DNA of 64,000 nucleotides from Bradyrhizobium sp. AS23.2 (GTDB lineage: Bacteria; Pseudomonadota; Alphaproteobacteria; Rhizobiales; Xanthobacteraceae). Below, piece after piece: positions 25,610 to 35,536 of this stretch. Position 1 is the stretch's first letter. Each line of letters begins with the position of its first letter. A program made the translations under genes and the position numbers. Under the pieces are notes generated by a model. The model did no database searches. It worked only from the letters and a program-made list of their open reading frames with translations, and was not told the origin of the DNA. The stretch lies in contig NZ_LGHM01000033.1 in assembly GCF_001908185.1 (NCBI RefSeq), positions 1 through 64,000 on the forward strand, written 5' to 3'.

Positions 25610-26668
25610 ATGGACGTGGCCCCTGATAAGGAAGCTCTACCTAGGTCCGAGGCGTCAATTGCCGGACAGGCGCCGCATAAGCGTCCCGTAACACGCGCTC
25701 CTTCCATTGTCGTCGGTATCGTTGCCGCAGTCGTGGTCGCGCTTTCCCTCTTCTATCTCCTGCGGCCGGAACCACTGCTCGTGCAGGGTGAGGCCGACGC
25801 GACGCGGTTCGACATCGCCGCGCGCGTCGACGGACGGGTCAAGGAAATACCCGTTCAACGTGGCCAGAACGTTGCCGCGGGCGCCGTGCTCGTACGGATC
25901 GACAATCCCGAGACAGTGGCCAAACTGGAGCAAACTAAGGCGGCGAAGGCCGTTGCGGACACCCAACTCGCCAACATCCTCGTCGGGACGCGGGTCGAGA
26001 CCGTCGCAGCGCGAAAGGCTGAGATGGAGCGCGCAGAGGCCGCGCTGGTGCTGGCGCAGAAGACCTTCGACCGCACGCGCACGCTGACCGAGCAGGGCAA
26101 TGCGCCGCAAGCCCGCCTCGACCAGGTGACCGACGCGCTGCACGAAGGCGAACGCGCGCTCGATCAGGCCAAATCGGCTTATGAACAGGCGGTCAACGGC
26201 TACACGAAGGAAGAGCGGGCAGTCGCCAAGGCAAACGTCGAGAAGGCCAATGCCGACATCCAGGGCGTTCAGTCGATCATCGATCAGCTCGTCGTCTACG
26301 CCCCCGTCGCTTCGCAGATCTATCAGCGCAATGCGGAGCCGGGCGAATACGTCTCGCCAGGCGTCCCGCTCGTGACGCTGATCGATCTTAACGACGTCTG
26401 GATCCACTTCGATCTTCGCGAGGACCTGGTCAAGAACCTGAAGGTCGGCGACCGCTTCGACGTCCACATTCCCGCTCTCAATGACCACCTCGTGCCGGTC
26501 GAGGTCAAGCTGATCGCGACCAAGGGCGAATATGCGAGCTGGCGGGCCACGCGCGCTTCGGGCGATTTCGACCTGCGCACGTTCTCGATCCGCGCCTATC
26601 CCGTGCAGCCGGTGCCTGAGCTGCGGCCGGGGATGAGCGCCTATCTCGACTGGCGGTCGCGGCCATGA
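25610..26668 (+). CDS. HlyD-family membrane fusion protein
   Basis: 352 residues from ATG at 25610, directly after GCGGAGGTGGAC. One N-terminal anchor (SIVVGIVAAVVVALSLFYLL). The barrel/lipoyl halves are RFDIAARVDGRVKEIPVQRGQNV and VYAPVASQIYQRNAEPGEYV, with an alpha-hairpin between them (~110-230). It overlaps the next gene by four bases (ATGA). With the fused ABC-2 permease and the second HlyD protein it forms an export complex of the YhiI/YhhJ kind. Confidence 0.88.
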   Translation: MDVAPDKEALPRSEASIAGQAPHKRPVTRAPSIVVGIVAAVVVALSLFYLLRPEPLLVQGEADATRFDIAARVDGRVKEIPVQRGQNVAAGAVLVRIDNPETVAKLEQTKAAKAVADTQLANILVGTRVETVAARKAEMERAEAALVLAQKTFDRTRTLTEQGNAPQARLDQVTDALHEGERALDQAKSAYEQAVNGYTKEERAVAKANVEKANADIQGVQSIIDQLVVYAPVASQIYQRNAEPGEYVSPGVPLVTLIDLNDVWIHFDLREDLVKNLKVGDRFDVHIPALNDHLVPVEVKLIATKGEYASWRATRASGDFDLRTFSIRAYPVQPVPELRPGMSAYLDWRSRP

Positions 26669-28989
26669 GGCCGGCCCCGAAGCCCGGATTTTGGCTGGTC
26701 GTGCGGCGCGAGTGCCGCTGGCTGGTTCACGATCGCGTAGCGCTGCTCCTGATCTTCGGCGTGCCTCTGTTCGCGTTTGTCGTGCTCACGACGGTATTCA
26801 GTCAGCCGGTCATCCGCGGGCTCGGCGTGACGGTCGTCGACGAGGACAAGTCCGACGCCTCGCGCACCCTGATGGAATATGTCGCGGCCTCTCCAAGCCT
26901 GAAAATTGTCGACCGCTCCGGCACCCTGTCCACGGCCGTGCAGGACATACGCTCCGGCAAGTCGATCTCAGCCATCTATATCCCGCCGGATTTCGAGCGC
27001 GACCTGAAGGCGCAGCGCCGCCCGCAGATCGTCGGATTCTATAACCAGCAGTTTTTGACCCCCTCCGGCATCGCATCCTCGGGTCTGAGCGATGCGCTGT
27101 CCGCCGCGGCGACTGTCGCCGCTCCCGCCAGTCGCGCTGCGCCCGCGCCTGCATCCTTGGGAATGCTCAAGGCTGAGACCATGGCGCTCGTCAATCCGCA
27201 GAAGAATTATGCGCAGTTTCTGCTGCGCGCGCTGTTGCCGACCATCATCCATGTGGTGATCACGCTTGCCGCCGGCTATTCCGTCGGCTCCGAGTTCCGC
27301 CGCCGCGACGCCCGCGTCTGGCTCGCAAGTGCCGGCGGCGATCCGGTGATCGCGCTGGCCGGCAAGCTCGCACCACTGTTCTGCATCTTCTTTCTGATCA
27401 TGCTGGCGGAGCCGCTGTTCCTTGAGGGCGTGCTGCAGATTTCCTTCAAGGGTGACTTGCCGTTGATGATTGCAGCGGGATCCCTGCTGATCATTGCATA
27501 TCTGTCGCTCGGCGCCCTGCTGCAGCTCCTGGTCGGCGATCTTGCAACGGGACTAGGACTTGCGGGCCTCATCGCCTCTCCTGCGTTCGGCTACGCCGGC
27601 GTCGGCTTCCCCACCATCGGGATGAATGCCTTTGCGCAGACCTGGAGCGCGATCCTGCCGCTGCGCTGGTACATGGCCGTCTTGCTGGGACAGGCCGCGC
27701 GGGGATTGCCGGTCTCGGATTCCGCCGTTCCCTTCGCGGTGCTCGCGGGCCTGACGATGCTCTTTGCCGGCCTCGCATTGCTGCGCATGTCGAGCGTCAC
27801 ACACAAGGGCTGGTTTGCGTCGGCGCGACCTGCCGAGCCACCCGAAATGGAGGAAGTACCGCGCGGCATCGGCGGCGCCTTCAAGGCGGAGTGGCGGCGC
27901 GTGCTCGGAACGCGGAGCGCGTTCGCTCTTCTGTTCCTGGCTCCCCTGGTCTACGGCATTTACTATCCGCAACCCTATCTGAATCAGATCCTTCGCAAGC
28001 TTCCCATCGCGGTGGTCGACAATGATCTCAGCGATCTCAGCCGGCAGATCGTCGAGACGCTGGATGCGAGTGGCGCCTTGAGCGTGGTGGTTCGCGCCCG
28101 GACGCTTGCCGAGGCGCGCACCGCAATCGACCGCGGGCAGGCTTTTGCCGCCGTCGAAATCCCGCCCGGCACCGAGCGCGATGTGCTCAAAGGCATCACC
28201 GCGCACATCCCGATCTATGCGGATGCAACCTACCTGTTCATATTCCGATCGAGCGCGAGTGGGGTCGCCACCGCCATCGGAGCGTTGACTTCCGAGCTGA
28301 TGTCACGAGGCGCGCGTTCGGATGGGAGCCTGGTGAAGGCGAAGCTGGCGAGTTCGAGCCCGGCCGACGTTCTGCTGCAGCCGATCTACAACCCGGTGGG
28401 CGGCTATGCGAGCTACGTCGTTCCGGCGGCGTTCGTCCTGATCCTGCAGCAAACCCTGCTGATCGGCGCGGCAATGTTGACCGGCACCGCGCTGGCGGCG
28501 GGAGGCGGCGCGTTTGCCGGCGTGCTCGGCCGCGGCGTCGCTCATCTGACCATCTATTTTCCGGCGCTCGCGCTCTATGTGATCGTGCTGCCGCGCATCT
28601 ATGGCTTTTCGACGCTCGGCTATCTTCCGCAAACCCTCGCGCTCGCGAGCGTCTTCCTGCTGGCGACGAGCTTCATGGGACAGGCTGTCGGGGCCTGGTT
28701 CACGCGGCCGGAGAACGCAACTATCCTGCTGCTGGCAACGAGCCTGCCGCAGTTCTTCATGGCCGGCTTTGCGTGGCCGCGCGAAGCGATCCCCGACGTC
28801 GCCCTCGCGTTCGGCCGACTGTTCCCCGCCGACTCCGCGATCGACGGTCTCGTGCGCATCAACCAGCTCGGCGCCGGCATCTGGGAGGTCGCGCATGACT
28901 GGCTCGCACTGTGGTGTCTGGCCTTCGGCTATTTCGCGCTTGCCGTGATCTCGGCATTTGCCGTCAAAAGAGGAAAGCGACATGAGTAA
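26665..28989 (+). CDS. Fused tandem ABC-2 type permease
   Basis: 774 residues made of two ABC-2 membrane units. Each has a first helix (VALLLIFGVPLFAFVVLTTVF; FALLFLAPLVYGIYYPQPY), then a ~150-residue periplasmic domain beginning with a V-V-D-x-D motif (VTVVDEDKSDASR; IAVVDNDLSDLSR), then five helices. The units (about 1-390 and 400-774) look like an internal duplication fused in one chain, so a single polypeptide could replace a permease dimer. No ATP-binding gene is in or next to the operon. It overlaps the flanking HlyD genes on both sides. Confidence 0.88.
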   Translation: MRPAPKPGFWLVVRRECRWLVHDRVALLLIFGVPLFAFVVLTTVFSQPVIRGLGVTVVDEDKSDASRTLMEYVAASPSLKIVDRSGTLSTAVQDIRSGKSISAIYIPPDFERDLKAQRRPQIVGFYNQQFLTPSGIASSGLSDALSAAATVAAPASRAAPAPASLGMLKAETMALVNPQKNYAQFLLRALLPTIIHVVITLAAGYSVGSEFRRRDARVWLASAGGDPVIALAGKLAPLFCIFFLIMLAEPLFLEGVLQISFKGDLPLMIAAGSLLIIAYLSLGALLQLLVGDLATGLGLAGLIASPAFGYAGVGFPTIGMNAFAQTWSAILPLRWYMAVLLGQAARGLPVSDSAVPFAVLAGLTMLFAGLALLRMSSVTHKGWFASARPAEPPEMEEVPRGIGGAFKAEWRRVLGTRSAFALLFLAPLVYGIYYPQPYLNQILRKLPIAVVDNDLSDLSRQIVETLDASGALSVVVRARTLAEARTAIDRGQAFAAVEIPPGTERDVLKGITAHIPIYADATYLFIFRSSASGVATAIGALTSELMSRGARSDGSLVKAKLASSSPADVLLQPIYNPVGGYASYVVPAAFVLILQQTLLIGAAMLTGTALAAGGGAFAGVLGRGVAHLTIYFPALALYVIVLPRIYGFSTLGYLPQTLALASVFLLATSFMGQAVGAWFTRPENATILLLATSLPQFFMAGFAWPREAIPDVALAFGRLFPADSAIDGLVRINQLGAGIWEVAHDWLALWCLAFGYFALAVISAFAVKRGKRHE

Positions 28990-29968
28990 AGCCAGGCGGG
29001 CTGCGTTGGTTGCGATCCCGCTCCTGCTCATCGCTGGCGCGCTGATCTACTCCGCGCGCCAGAGTCGATCGCCGGGTGCGATCGTTGGTGTGGTGCGGGC
29101 GACCGAAGTCAGGGTCGAGCCTGAGGTGAACGGCCAACTCATGTCGATTGCGGTCGACAAAGGCGCGCACGTACACGCGGGCGACGTCTTGGCGCAGCTG
29201 TCCGCGATGGAATTGACGGCACAGGTAGACCAGGCGCGCGCCGCACTCGCCTCGGCGATAGCGAACCGCAACAACGTCTACGCCGGAGTTCGCCGAGAAC
29301 AGACCGAGACTTTGAAAGCTGCGATCGCCAAGGCCAGCGCCCGCCTCAACTACGTTCAGGCTCAGCTCACAAGGACCAGTACGCTGGCCCGCCAGAGCTT
29401 TGAGCCCCAGCAGGCGCTGGACCAAGCCGAAAATGATGTCGCAAGCGCACGCGCCGACGTGGCCGAGGCCCAGGCGAATTATGATGCGGCCGTGGCGGGC
29501 CCGACCCGGGAGGAACGCGCAATCGCCGACGCGCAGGTGCAGGCCACGGCGGCCGCAGTCTCCGTGCTCGAGCGCCGCCTCGACAAGATGATCCTGCGGG
29601 CGCCGGTCGACGGCGTGGTCAGCGTCATCGCTGCAGAGGTGGGAGAGAACGTTCGCTCAGGCCAACCGATCCTGATGGTCGAGGCGGCAGGAAAGCAATG
29701 GCTCGCTTTCAATGTGCGCGAAGACCATCTCGATCGGCTCGCGATAGGAGATGCCGTGGACGTGATGTGGAACGGAACCGAGGGTGCAATCAAATCCGTC
29801 GTCACAGAGTTGCGGCCGCTCGGAGCCTTTGCCACTTGGCAGGCCGAGCGGGTTATTGGTGATCATGATCGCAACACGCTCCGCCTGCGCCTGGACCCAC
29901 AAAGAGAACTAACGGGCCTTGAGCCGGGTATGACTGTTTGGATCGAGCGTTCACAACAATCGCTCTGA
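28982..29968 (+). CDS. HlyD-family membrane fusion protein
   Basis: 328 residues from ATG at 28982 (MSKARRAALVAIPLLLIAG), within the last codons of the permease gene and after AGAGGAAAGCGAC. One N-terminal anchor, barrel part VRVEPEVNGQLMSIAVDKGAHV, a long alanine-rich hairpin (~75-190) and LRAPVDGVVSVIAAEVGENV. It is only distantly like the first HlyD gene of the operon, so the two are not a recent duplication. Two adaptor genes around one fused permease may give a hetero-oligomeric periplasmic ring. Confidence 0.87.
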   Translation: MSKARRAALVAIPLLLIAGALIYSARQSRSPGAIVGVVRATEVRVEPEVNGQLMSIAVDKGAHVHAGDVLAQLSAMELTAQVDQARAALASAIANRNNVYAGVRREQTETLKAAIAKASARLNYVQAQLTRTSTLARQSFEPQQALDQAENDVASARADVAEAQANYDAAVAGPTREERAIADAQVQATAAAVSVLERRLDKMILRAPVDGVVSVIAAEVGENVRSGQPILMVEAAGKQWLAFNVREDHLDRLAIGDAVDVMWNGTEGAIKSVVTELRPLGAFATWQAERVIGDHDRNTLRLRLDPQRELTGLEPGMTVWIERSQQSL

Positions 29969-30078
29969 CGTTCTCTCCCATAAAGGTCAATACGCGAAAG
30001 CGCAGAGAAAGGGGATGCTTCGCGCCCAAACAGCTTCAGCGCTACCATCGAGCGTAGTTTATAAATTCACTAGCCTTG

Positions 30079-30126
30079 CTGACCAATCGGCGACGCTCTC
30101 ACAAAGCCGCGCCGTATGGTATTGTC
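30079..30126 (+). promoter_or_regulatory. Conserved element pair upstream of SDR-cupin operon (copy 2)
   Basis: CTGACCAATC at 30079-30088 and TGGTATTGTC at 30117-30126 with 28 bp between, 139 bp before the ATG at 30265. The same two blocks with the same gap precede the other SDR-cupin operon (8124-8077 on the minus strand, 129 bp before its ATG). Confidence 0.45.
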
Positions 30127-30264
30127 GAGCGCGAAGCGGCGAGCTTCATCACGCTTCTCACCCTGGGCAGCAGCGCTCGAAACAGGGGTGGCCCGGTGCG
30201 CTCATTATGATTGCTACGAGCAACACGGAAGCCAAGCGCCGCTAACGACAACGGAGGATTTAAC

Positions 30265-31016
30265 ATGAAGATCGTCGTAATCGGCGGCACAGGGCTGATC
30301 GGCTCGAAAACCGTCGCCATTCTGCGCCAGGGCGGCCACGATGTCCTCGCAGCCTCGCCCAGCAGCGGCGTCAACACTATTACCGGCGAAGGCCTCAAGG
30401 AGGCGATGACGGGCACGCAAGTGGTGATCGACCTCGCCAATTCGCCCTCATTCGAAGACAAGGCGGTGCTGGAATTCTTCGAGACGTCCGGCCGCAACCT
30501 GCTCGCGGCGGAGGCCGCAGCGGGCGTCCGGCACCATGTCGCACTATCGATCGTCGCAATCGACCGGACAGACAATGGCTATTTCCGCGCCAAGGTTGCC
30601 CAGGAAAACTGATCGAGGCCTCCGGCGTCCCATACACCATCGTCCGCTCGACCCAGTTCATGGAATTCCTCCGTGGCATCGCCGATTCTAGTGCGGATGG
30701 AAACATGGTCAGGCTTCCGCCCATCCTGTTCCAGCCCATCGCGTCGGATGACGTTGCTGCCAACGTTGCCGATGCGGCGCTCGTGCCGCCGCGCAATGGC
30801 ATCGTCGAGATCGCCGGCCCGGAACGAGCACCGTTCAACGAAATCGTCGCCCGCTATCTGAAGGCAGTCGGTGACCCGCGTGAGGTCGTGACCGACCCTG
30901 AGGCCCGCTACTGGGGCGGCCGGGTCGAGGAGCACGCGCTCGTGCCGTTGGGTGAGGCGCGCCTCGGCCGCATCGGTTTGGACGAATGGCTCCGCCGTTC
31001 CCAGGTAGCAGCCTGA
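30265..31016 (+). pseudogene. NmrA-like SDR family oxidoreductase, frameshifted near 30606
   Basis: ATG at 30265 after GGAGGATTTAAC. The first frame (MKIVVIGGTGLIGSKTVAIL ... NGYFRAKVAQE) ends in TGA at 30610-30612 because CAGGAAAACTGATC has four A at 30605-30608. Five A would give Q-E-K-L-I-E-A, as in the copy at 7196-7948. The second frame continues VPYTIVRSTQFMEF to WLRRSQVAA at 31016. Rejoined length is 250 residues. Very close to the 7196 copy and followed by the same cupin gene. Confidence 0.85.
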
Positions 31017-31092
31017 TCCCGCGTTGGAGCTACGCCCAGGGATGTCACCCACTGCCACGAGCGGGTGCGGGCAATGAATGAAGGAGGCGACC

Positions 31093-31482
31093 ATGACGAT
31101 CAAGCTCGTTGCGTTGGTTCTGCTGGGCCTCGTGAGCAGTACGGCGGTGGCTCAGGAGCCTAAGGTCACGCCACTCATGTCCAAGGATCTTCCGGAGAGC
31201 CCCGGCAGGGAAGCTCTGATGATCACAGTCGAGCATGCGCCCGGCGGGCCGAGCGCTATCCACCGACACAATGCACATGCGTTTGTTTACGTGCTGGAGG
31301 GCTCCGTCGTGATGCAGCTGATGGGTGGACAACAGGTGACACTGACACCAGGACAGTCCTTCTATGAAGGACCTGACGATGTTCATGTCGTCGACAGGAA
31401 CGCGAGCAGCACCCAGCCGGCAAAATTCCTGGTCCTCTTGATCAAGGACAAGGACGCCCCGCCGCTCGTGCTCGCACAGTGA
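31093..31482 (+). CDS. Secreted small cupin-domain protein
   Basis: 129 residues from ATG at 31093, which directly follows AAGGAGGCGACC; an ATG five codons earlier lies within that site. MTIKLVALVLLGLVSSTAVA is the signal peptide. IHRHNAHAFVYVLEGSV and PGQSFYEGPDDVHVVDRNAS are the two cupin motifs, nearly the same as at 6766-7155. It is periplasmic and is the second gene of the duplicated SDR-cupin operon. Confidence 0.87.
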   Translation: MTIKLVALVLLGLVSSTAVAQEPKVTPLMSKDLPESPGREALMITVEHAPGGPSAIHRHNAHAFVYVLEGSVVMQLMGGQQVTLTPGQSFYEGPDDVHVVDRNASSTQPAKFLVLLIKDKDAPPLVLAQ

Positions 31483-31522
31483 CCGTTACACCTACACGGG
31501 ACTGACGACAGCCGCCGGAGGC

Positions 31523-31987
31523 TCAAGTGCACAAGGACTTGAGCTCTGGCGGCGGGGCACCCTTCTCCTCGAGCATCCCCAGCGCGAGCGCGGCCTCCAC
31601 CCGCACGCTCGGATCCTTATCAGCTCCTAGCTGTCGGATGGGAAGGAGGGCTTGCTCGATTCCCGGGAATGCTGGACCGAGGCGACCGAGGTGCCAAGCC
31701 GCCAGGCTGCGAACGAAGTCGACTTCATTGCCCAACTCCGCGATGAGGACGGTGACCGCCTCTCCACCCGACGGCGCCACCCGGGCTAGGGCCGCCGCCG
31801 CCCAGACGCGCACGAACCCAACCGGGTCCCGGACGGCCGCGCCGAGGTCGGACATCGCCTCGGCTGCCGCGGGGCCAATCTCGCCCAAGGCATATGCGCC
31901 GAGGCGGCGCCGGAGCGGATCGCTGCTCGAAAGCTCCTTCACCCAGTCTGCGATCGAAGTCCCTAGGTAAGCGACCTGTGCGCTCAT
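31523..31987 (-). CDS. HEAT-repeat protein
   Basis: 154 residues with three to four HEAT-like units: DPLRRRLGAYALGEIGPAA, DPVGFVRVWAAAALARVAP, NEVDFVRSLAAWHLGRLGP, DPSVRVEAALALGMLEEKG. Such proteins are binding scaffolds or, in PBS-lyase-like forms, chromophore-related; no enzyme motif is seen. The ATG at 31987 lies 13 bp after the stop of the GH15 gene on the same strand, so the two are probably co-transcribed. Confidence 0.8.
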   Translation of the reverse strand: MSAQVAYLGTSIADWVKELSSSDPLRRRLGAYALGEIGPAAAEAMSDLGAAVRDPVGFVRVWAAAALARVAPSGGEAVTVLIAELGNEVDFVRSLAAWHLGRLGPAFPGIEQALLPIRQLGADKDPSVRVEAALALGMLEEKGAPPPELKSLCT

Positions 31988-32000
31988 GGTTCGACCTCGC

Positions 32001-33815
32001 TCAAGACGCCGCGCCGAGGCGGCGGTCCAGGTTGAACGCGGCGCTTATCAACCCGATGTGAGTGAATGCCTGCGGGAAGTTGCCCAGCGCTTCGCCACGT
32101 GGACCAGTCTCCTCGGCGTACAGGCCGAGGTGGTTGGCGTAGGTCAACATCTTCTCGAAGATGAAACGGGCCTCCCTGGCGCGGCCCGCCCGGGCCAGGG
32201 CTTCCACCAGCCAGAACGTACACATATTGAACGTCCCCTCGCTCCCGGCCAGGCCGTCGCCGGCTCCTCTGCCGATCTCGTAGCGGTGCACCAGACTGTC
32301 GGAGACAAGCTCCGCCATGGTCCGATCCAGCGTCCCACGCATGCGGGGATCGGTGGGCGACAGGAAGAACACGAGCGGCATAATCAGGTTGGACGCATCC
32401 ACCGCGTCAGTGGCGAAGTGCTGCACGAAGGTCTGCCGCTTCGTGTTCCAGCCGCGCGTCATGATGGCCTCATAGATGCGGTCTCGCTCCGCGGCCAGGC
32501 GGGTGCGGTCCAGCGGCAGGCTTCGCTTCTGCGCAAGGCGGACCGCTCGGTCCAGCGCCACCCAGCACTGCACCTTGGAGTAGACGAACTGCTGTCGTCC
32601 ACCGCGCACCTCCCAGATGCCATCGTCGGCTCGATCCCAGTTCTTCGCCACCCAGTCCAGCATCTTGCGCAGGTGGCACCAAAAGTCATAGGCGATCGGC
32701 GTCCCGTACTTGTCGTACAGGTAAACGGCGTCCAACAACTCGCCATAGATGTCCAGCTGCAGCTGATCAACAGCGGCGTTGCCGACCCGCACCGGACGCG
32801 ACCCGCGGTAGCCATCTAGATGGCCGAGGACCTCCTCGGGCAGATCGTGTCCGCCGTCGATGCGATACATCGTCTGCAACGGGTCGCCCCGGGCGCCCTC
32901 GATGGCCCGTTGCTCCAACCAGGCCATGAACTGCTCTGCCTCCGACGTCAGCCCCAGGCGCAGGAAGGCGTAATTGGTGAAAGCGGCGTCGCGCACCCAA
33001 GTATAGCGATAGTCCCAGTTGCGCACCCCGCCGATCTCTTCCGGCAGCCCGCAGGTCGGCGCCGCCACGATCGCGCCGGTCGGCGCGAACGTCAGCAGCT
33101 TCAACACCAGCGCCGAGCGGTGAACCATCTCGCGCCAGCGACCTGAATAGTTGCACTTCCGCAGCCACTGCCGCCAAAAAGCTAGGGTCTGCGTCAGGGC
33201 CTCCGTGCCGACCAGCCGCGCCTCGAGCAGCACGCCGTCATGAACACTGGCGTGGTCCTCCACCTGGCGGAGGATGCACGTGGTCGTCTCGCCAGGATTG
33301 AGGACGAACTCGGCAGCGACGCCGTCGCCCTGCCGACCAAGCGGGAAGCGGCTGACGAGCGAAACCTTCATGCCTTGCGCCTCGAAGATCGCTCCCCGGC
33401 CCTCCAGGACAACCCGATGGGGCCTGCGGGCGAAATCGAAAGCCGGCCGGCAGTCGAGGCGGAAGCGGACCGACCCGCGCACCGCTCGCACGACCCGGAC
33501 GATCTGGTGGATCTTCCTGAGCTCGCTGGGGCCTTGGACCGGCATAAAGTCGACCACCTCACCGACGCCCTGGTCGCTAAGAAAGCGTGTCACCAGGACG
33601 TTGCTGTCAGGCATGTACATCTGCTTGTGCTGCGCCTCGTAGAGACTGGCGATCCGGAATGAGCCCCCTTTCTGGTCGTCGAGCATCGCCGCAAAGACGC
33701 TCGGCGAGTCAAAGCGCGGCAGACAACACCAGTCGATGGACCCGTCGATGCCAACCAGGGCAACCGTGTGCAGGTCGCCGATGACGCCGTAGGACTCGAT
33801 CGGCTTGTAGCCCAT
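32001..33815 (-). CDS. GH15 family glycosidase (glucoamylase/trehalase-like)
   Basis: 604 residues from ATG at 33815, after GGAGGAGACGAGATC. The N-terminal domain opens with [24 protein letters not shown], typical of bacterial GH15 proteins. The (alpha/alpha)6 barrel begins near [13 protein letters not shown] with the acid region, and [20 protein letters not shown] near the end holds the second catalytic glutamate. No signal peptide, so it acts inside the cell on glucans or trehalose, releasing glucose. This fits the downstream polyphosphate glucokinase in the neighbouring divergent cluster. Confidence 0.9.
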   Translation of the reverse strand: MGYKPIESYGVIGDLHTVALVGIDGSIDWCCLPRFDSPSVFAAMLDDQKGGSFRIASLYEAQHKQMYMPDSNVLVTRFLSDQGVGEVVDFMPVQGPSELRKIHQIVRVVRAVRGSVRFRLDCRPAFDFARRPHRVVLEGRGAIFEAQGMKVSLVSRFPLGRQGDGVAAEFVLNPGETTTCILRQVEDHASVHDGVLLEARLVGTEALTQTLAFWRQWLRKCNYSGRWREMVHRSALVLKLLTFAPTGAIVAAPTCGLPEEIGGVRNWDYRYTWVRDAAFTNYAFLRLGLTSEAEQFMAWLEQRAIEGARGDPLQTMYRIDGGHDLPEEVLGHLDGYRGSRPVRVGNAAVDQLQLDIYGELLDAVYLYDKYGTPIAYDFWCHLRKMLDWVAKNWDRADDGIWEVRGGRQQFVYSKVQCWVALDRAVRLAQKRSLPLDRTRLAAERDRIYEAIMTRGWNTKRQTFVQHFATDAVDASNLIMPLVFFLSPTDPRMRGTLDRTMAELVSDSLVHRYEIGRGAGDGLAGSEGTFNMCTFWLVEALARAGRAREARFIFEKMLTYANHLGLYAEETGPRGEALGNFPQAFTHIGLISAAFNLDRRLGAAS

Positions 33816-34132
33816 GATCTCGTCTCCTCCGCTCGCTCGGCGCTGATCGAGCCCCATGATGCGCGTATCGTCAATCCCCTCGGGCGAACGTGCCCCACTC
33901 GCAGCGCCTAGCGAATAGGTCAGCGCTTCAGACGCGCATCCCATCGGGTAGCGAAACTGTCATATTGCTGTGCGGATGGCTCGTTGCTTCTCCCAAGAAG
34001 TCGCGCTACCAATAGGCAAGACGCTCGGACCTTGACGGCATTGAGGACAGAGGTTTCTTAGTCCGACGCGTCCCGGGTTCAGTTCTTTCCGCCGCACCCG
34101 CCGGCAGGGACGAAGCTGAAGGGGGCGAGATC
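33816..34132. other. Divergent promoter region of the carbon cluster
   Basis: 317 bp between the leftward GH15 gene and the rightward phosphatase gene, without recognisable coding sequence. It must carry promoters for both directions. I saw no clear -35/-10 pair or repeat. Confidence 0.45.
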
Positions 34133-34777
34133 ATGGGCGCCATCCTTCCGATCATTTGCCTTGCAAGGCACGGCGAGACGGCGTGGAGCCTCTCAGGTCA
34201 GCATACCGGTCTCACGGATTTACCTCTCACTGAACGCGGCGAACGGAACGCGCAGAGTTTGGGCCGGCGGTTGCAGGGCTTCGCTTTCACCAAAGTGTTC
34301 ACCAGTCCGCTGGAGCGCGCCGCCCGAACCTGCGAGTTAGCCGGGTTTGGAGGTGAAGCAGAAACCGACCCCAATCTGTTGGAATGGAACTATGGCCAGT
34401 ACGAGGGGCATCGCACAAAAGAGATCCACCAACTACGCCCGGGCTGGCAATTGTTTCGCGACGGTTGTCCTGGAGGAGAAACAGCGGATCAGGTCGGTGC
34501 TCGGGCAGATCGCATCGTGGGTCGGATTCGCTCCGTCCGCGGGAACGTTTTGTTGTTTTCGAGCGGGCATTTTCTCCGGGTCTTGGCGGCACGCTGGTTG
34601 GGGCTCGATGCACAGGCCGGAAGCTTCTTCACGCTCGATACCGCGAGCCTGAGCATACTCGGCTACGAACACGGTCAGTCGGAACCAGCAATCCGACTCT
34701 GGAACGATGCCCGGCACGTCGAAGATCGGTTAGCGCACCACGAGTCAGAGGCGCCAATCGGAGGGGTGCAGCCTTAA
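34133..34777 (+). CDS. Histidine phosphatase family protein
   Basis: 214 residues. LARHGETAWSLSGQHTGLTDLPLTERG is the RHG catalytic motif at ~12-14 with the phosphoglycerate-mutase-like following text. SPLERAARTC, EWNYGQYEG and FSSGHFLRVLAARWLG (second catalytic His) complete the site. It follows the classic length of the single-domain class. First gene of a long rightward cluster of sugar-phosphate enzymes, so a sugar phosphate is a plausible substrate, but the family is broad. Confidence 0.88.
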   Translation: MGAILPIICLARHGETAWSLSGQHTGLTDLPLTERGERNAQSLGRRLQGFAFTKVFTSPLERAARTCELAGFGGEAETDPNLLEWNYGQYEGHRTKEIHQLRPGWQLFRDGCPGGETADQVGARADRIVGRIRSVRGNVLLFSSGHFLRVLAARWLGLDAQAGSFFTLDTASLSILGYEHGQSEPAIRLWNDARHVEDRLAHHESEAPIGGVQP

Positions 34778-34839
34778 TCAGTCGCCATGCGGCTTCAACC
34801 GCACGATGAGCATTGCGCGGAGCCGGAGGGGTAAGGTCG

Positions 34840-35532
34840 ATGAACCAAATCGTCTTTCTGGTCGATGTGGATAATACGCTTCTCGACAACGACCGCATCC
34901 AGGCCGACATCAAGACCTACCTTGAGCGGCAGTACGGTGCCCCATCTCGCGATCGGTATTGGGCAATTCTCGAGGAGTTGTTCGAAGAGCTGGGATATCG
35001 AGACTATCTCGGTGCGCTGCAGCGCTACCGTGTCGAACACCCGCAGGACATGCACCTATTGTCCATGTCGTCATTCCTGGTCGACTACCCGTTCGCCAAT
35101 CGTTTGTATCCGGGATCTCTGGATGTGCTCGAACGACTGCGTCGGTGGGGCCCAACCATCCTTCTCACCGATGGCGACGTCGTCTTTCAACCCCGCAAGG
35201 TTGAGCGCTCCGGTCTTTCGGAGGCAGTCAACTCACACGTGCTGATCTACATCCACAAGGAGCTCGCGCTCGATGACGTCGAGGCCCGCTATCCGGCGCT
35301 GCACTACGTCCTGGTGGATGACAAGCCGCGTATCCTTGCCGCAGTCAAGCAGGCTTGGGGCACACGCGTCACCACCGTCCTTCCCCGGCAAGGACAATAT
35401 GCGCATGACGCGAACGCCCTCGCCTCCTTCCCCATACCCGACGTGACTGTGGACCGAATCGGAGACCTGCTCGACTGCGATCTCGGTCACTTGCTTGGGG
35501 CTGCCCCACGACTCGAAGCTGTGCGGAGATGA
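34840..35532 (+). CDS. HAD-superfamily hydrolase
   Basis: 230 residues from ATG at 34840 after GGAGGGGTAAGGTCG. FLVDVDNTLLDND is the DxD catalytic loop, ILLTDGD the second motif and YVLVDDKPRILAAVK the acidic third motif. A helical cap lies between ~20 and 90. Likely a small-molecule phosphatase. It ends 4 bp before transaldolase, placing it in the same operon. Confidence 0.85.
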   Translation: MNQIVFLVDVDNTLLDNDRIQADIKTYLERQYGAPSRDRYWAILEELFEELGYRDYLGALQRYRVEHPQDMHLLSMSSFLVDYPFANRLYPGSLDVLERLRRWGPTILLTDGDVVFQPRKVERSGLSEAVNSHVLIYIHKELALDDVEARYPALHYVLVDDKPRILAAVKQAWGTRVTTVLPRQGQYAHDANALASFPIPDVTVDRIGDLLDCDLGHLLGAAPRLEAVRR

Positions 35533-35536
35533 AGCG

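Noticed and set aside
29958..29965. Single AATCGCTC at the end of the second HlyD gene
   Set aside because: It lies inside the last codons and there is no second copy 20 bp to either side, so it is not counted as an operator of the tandem type.
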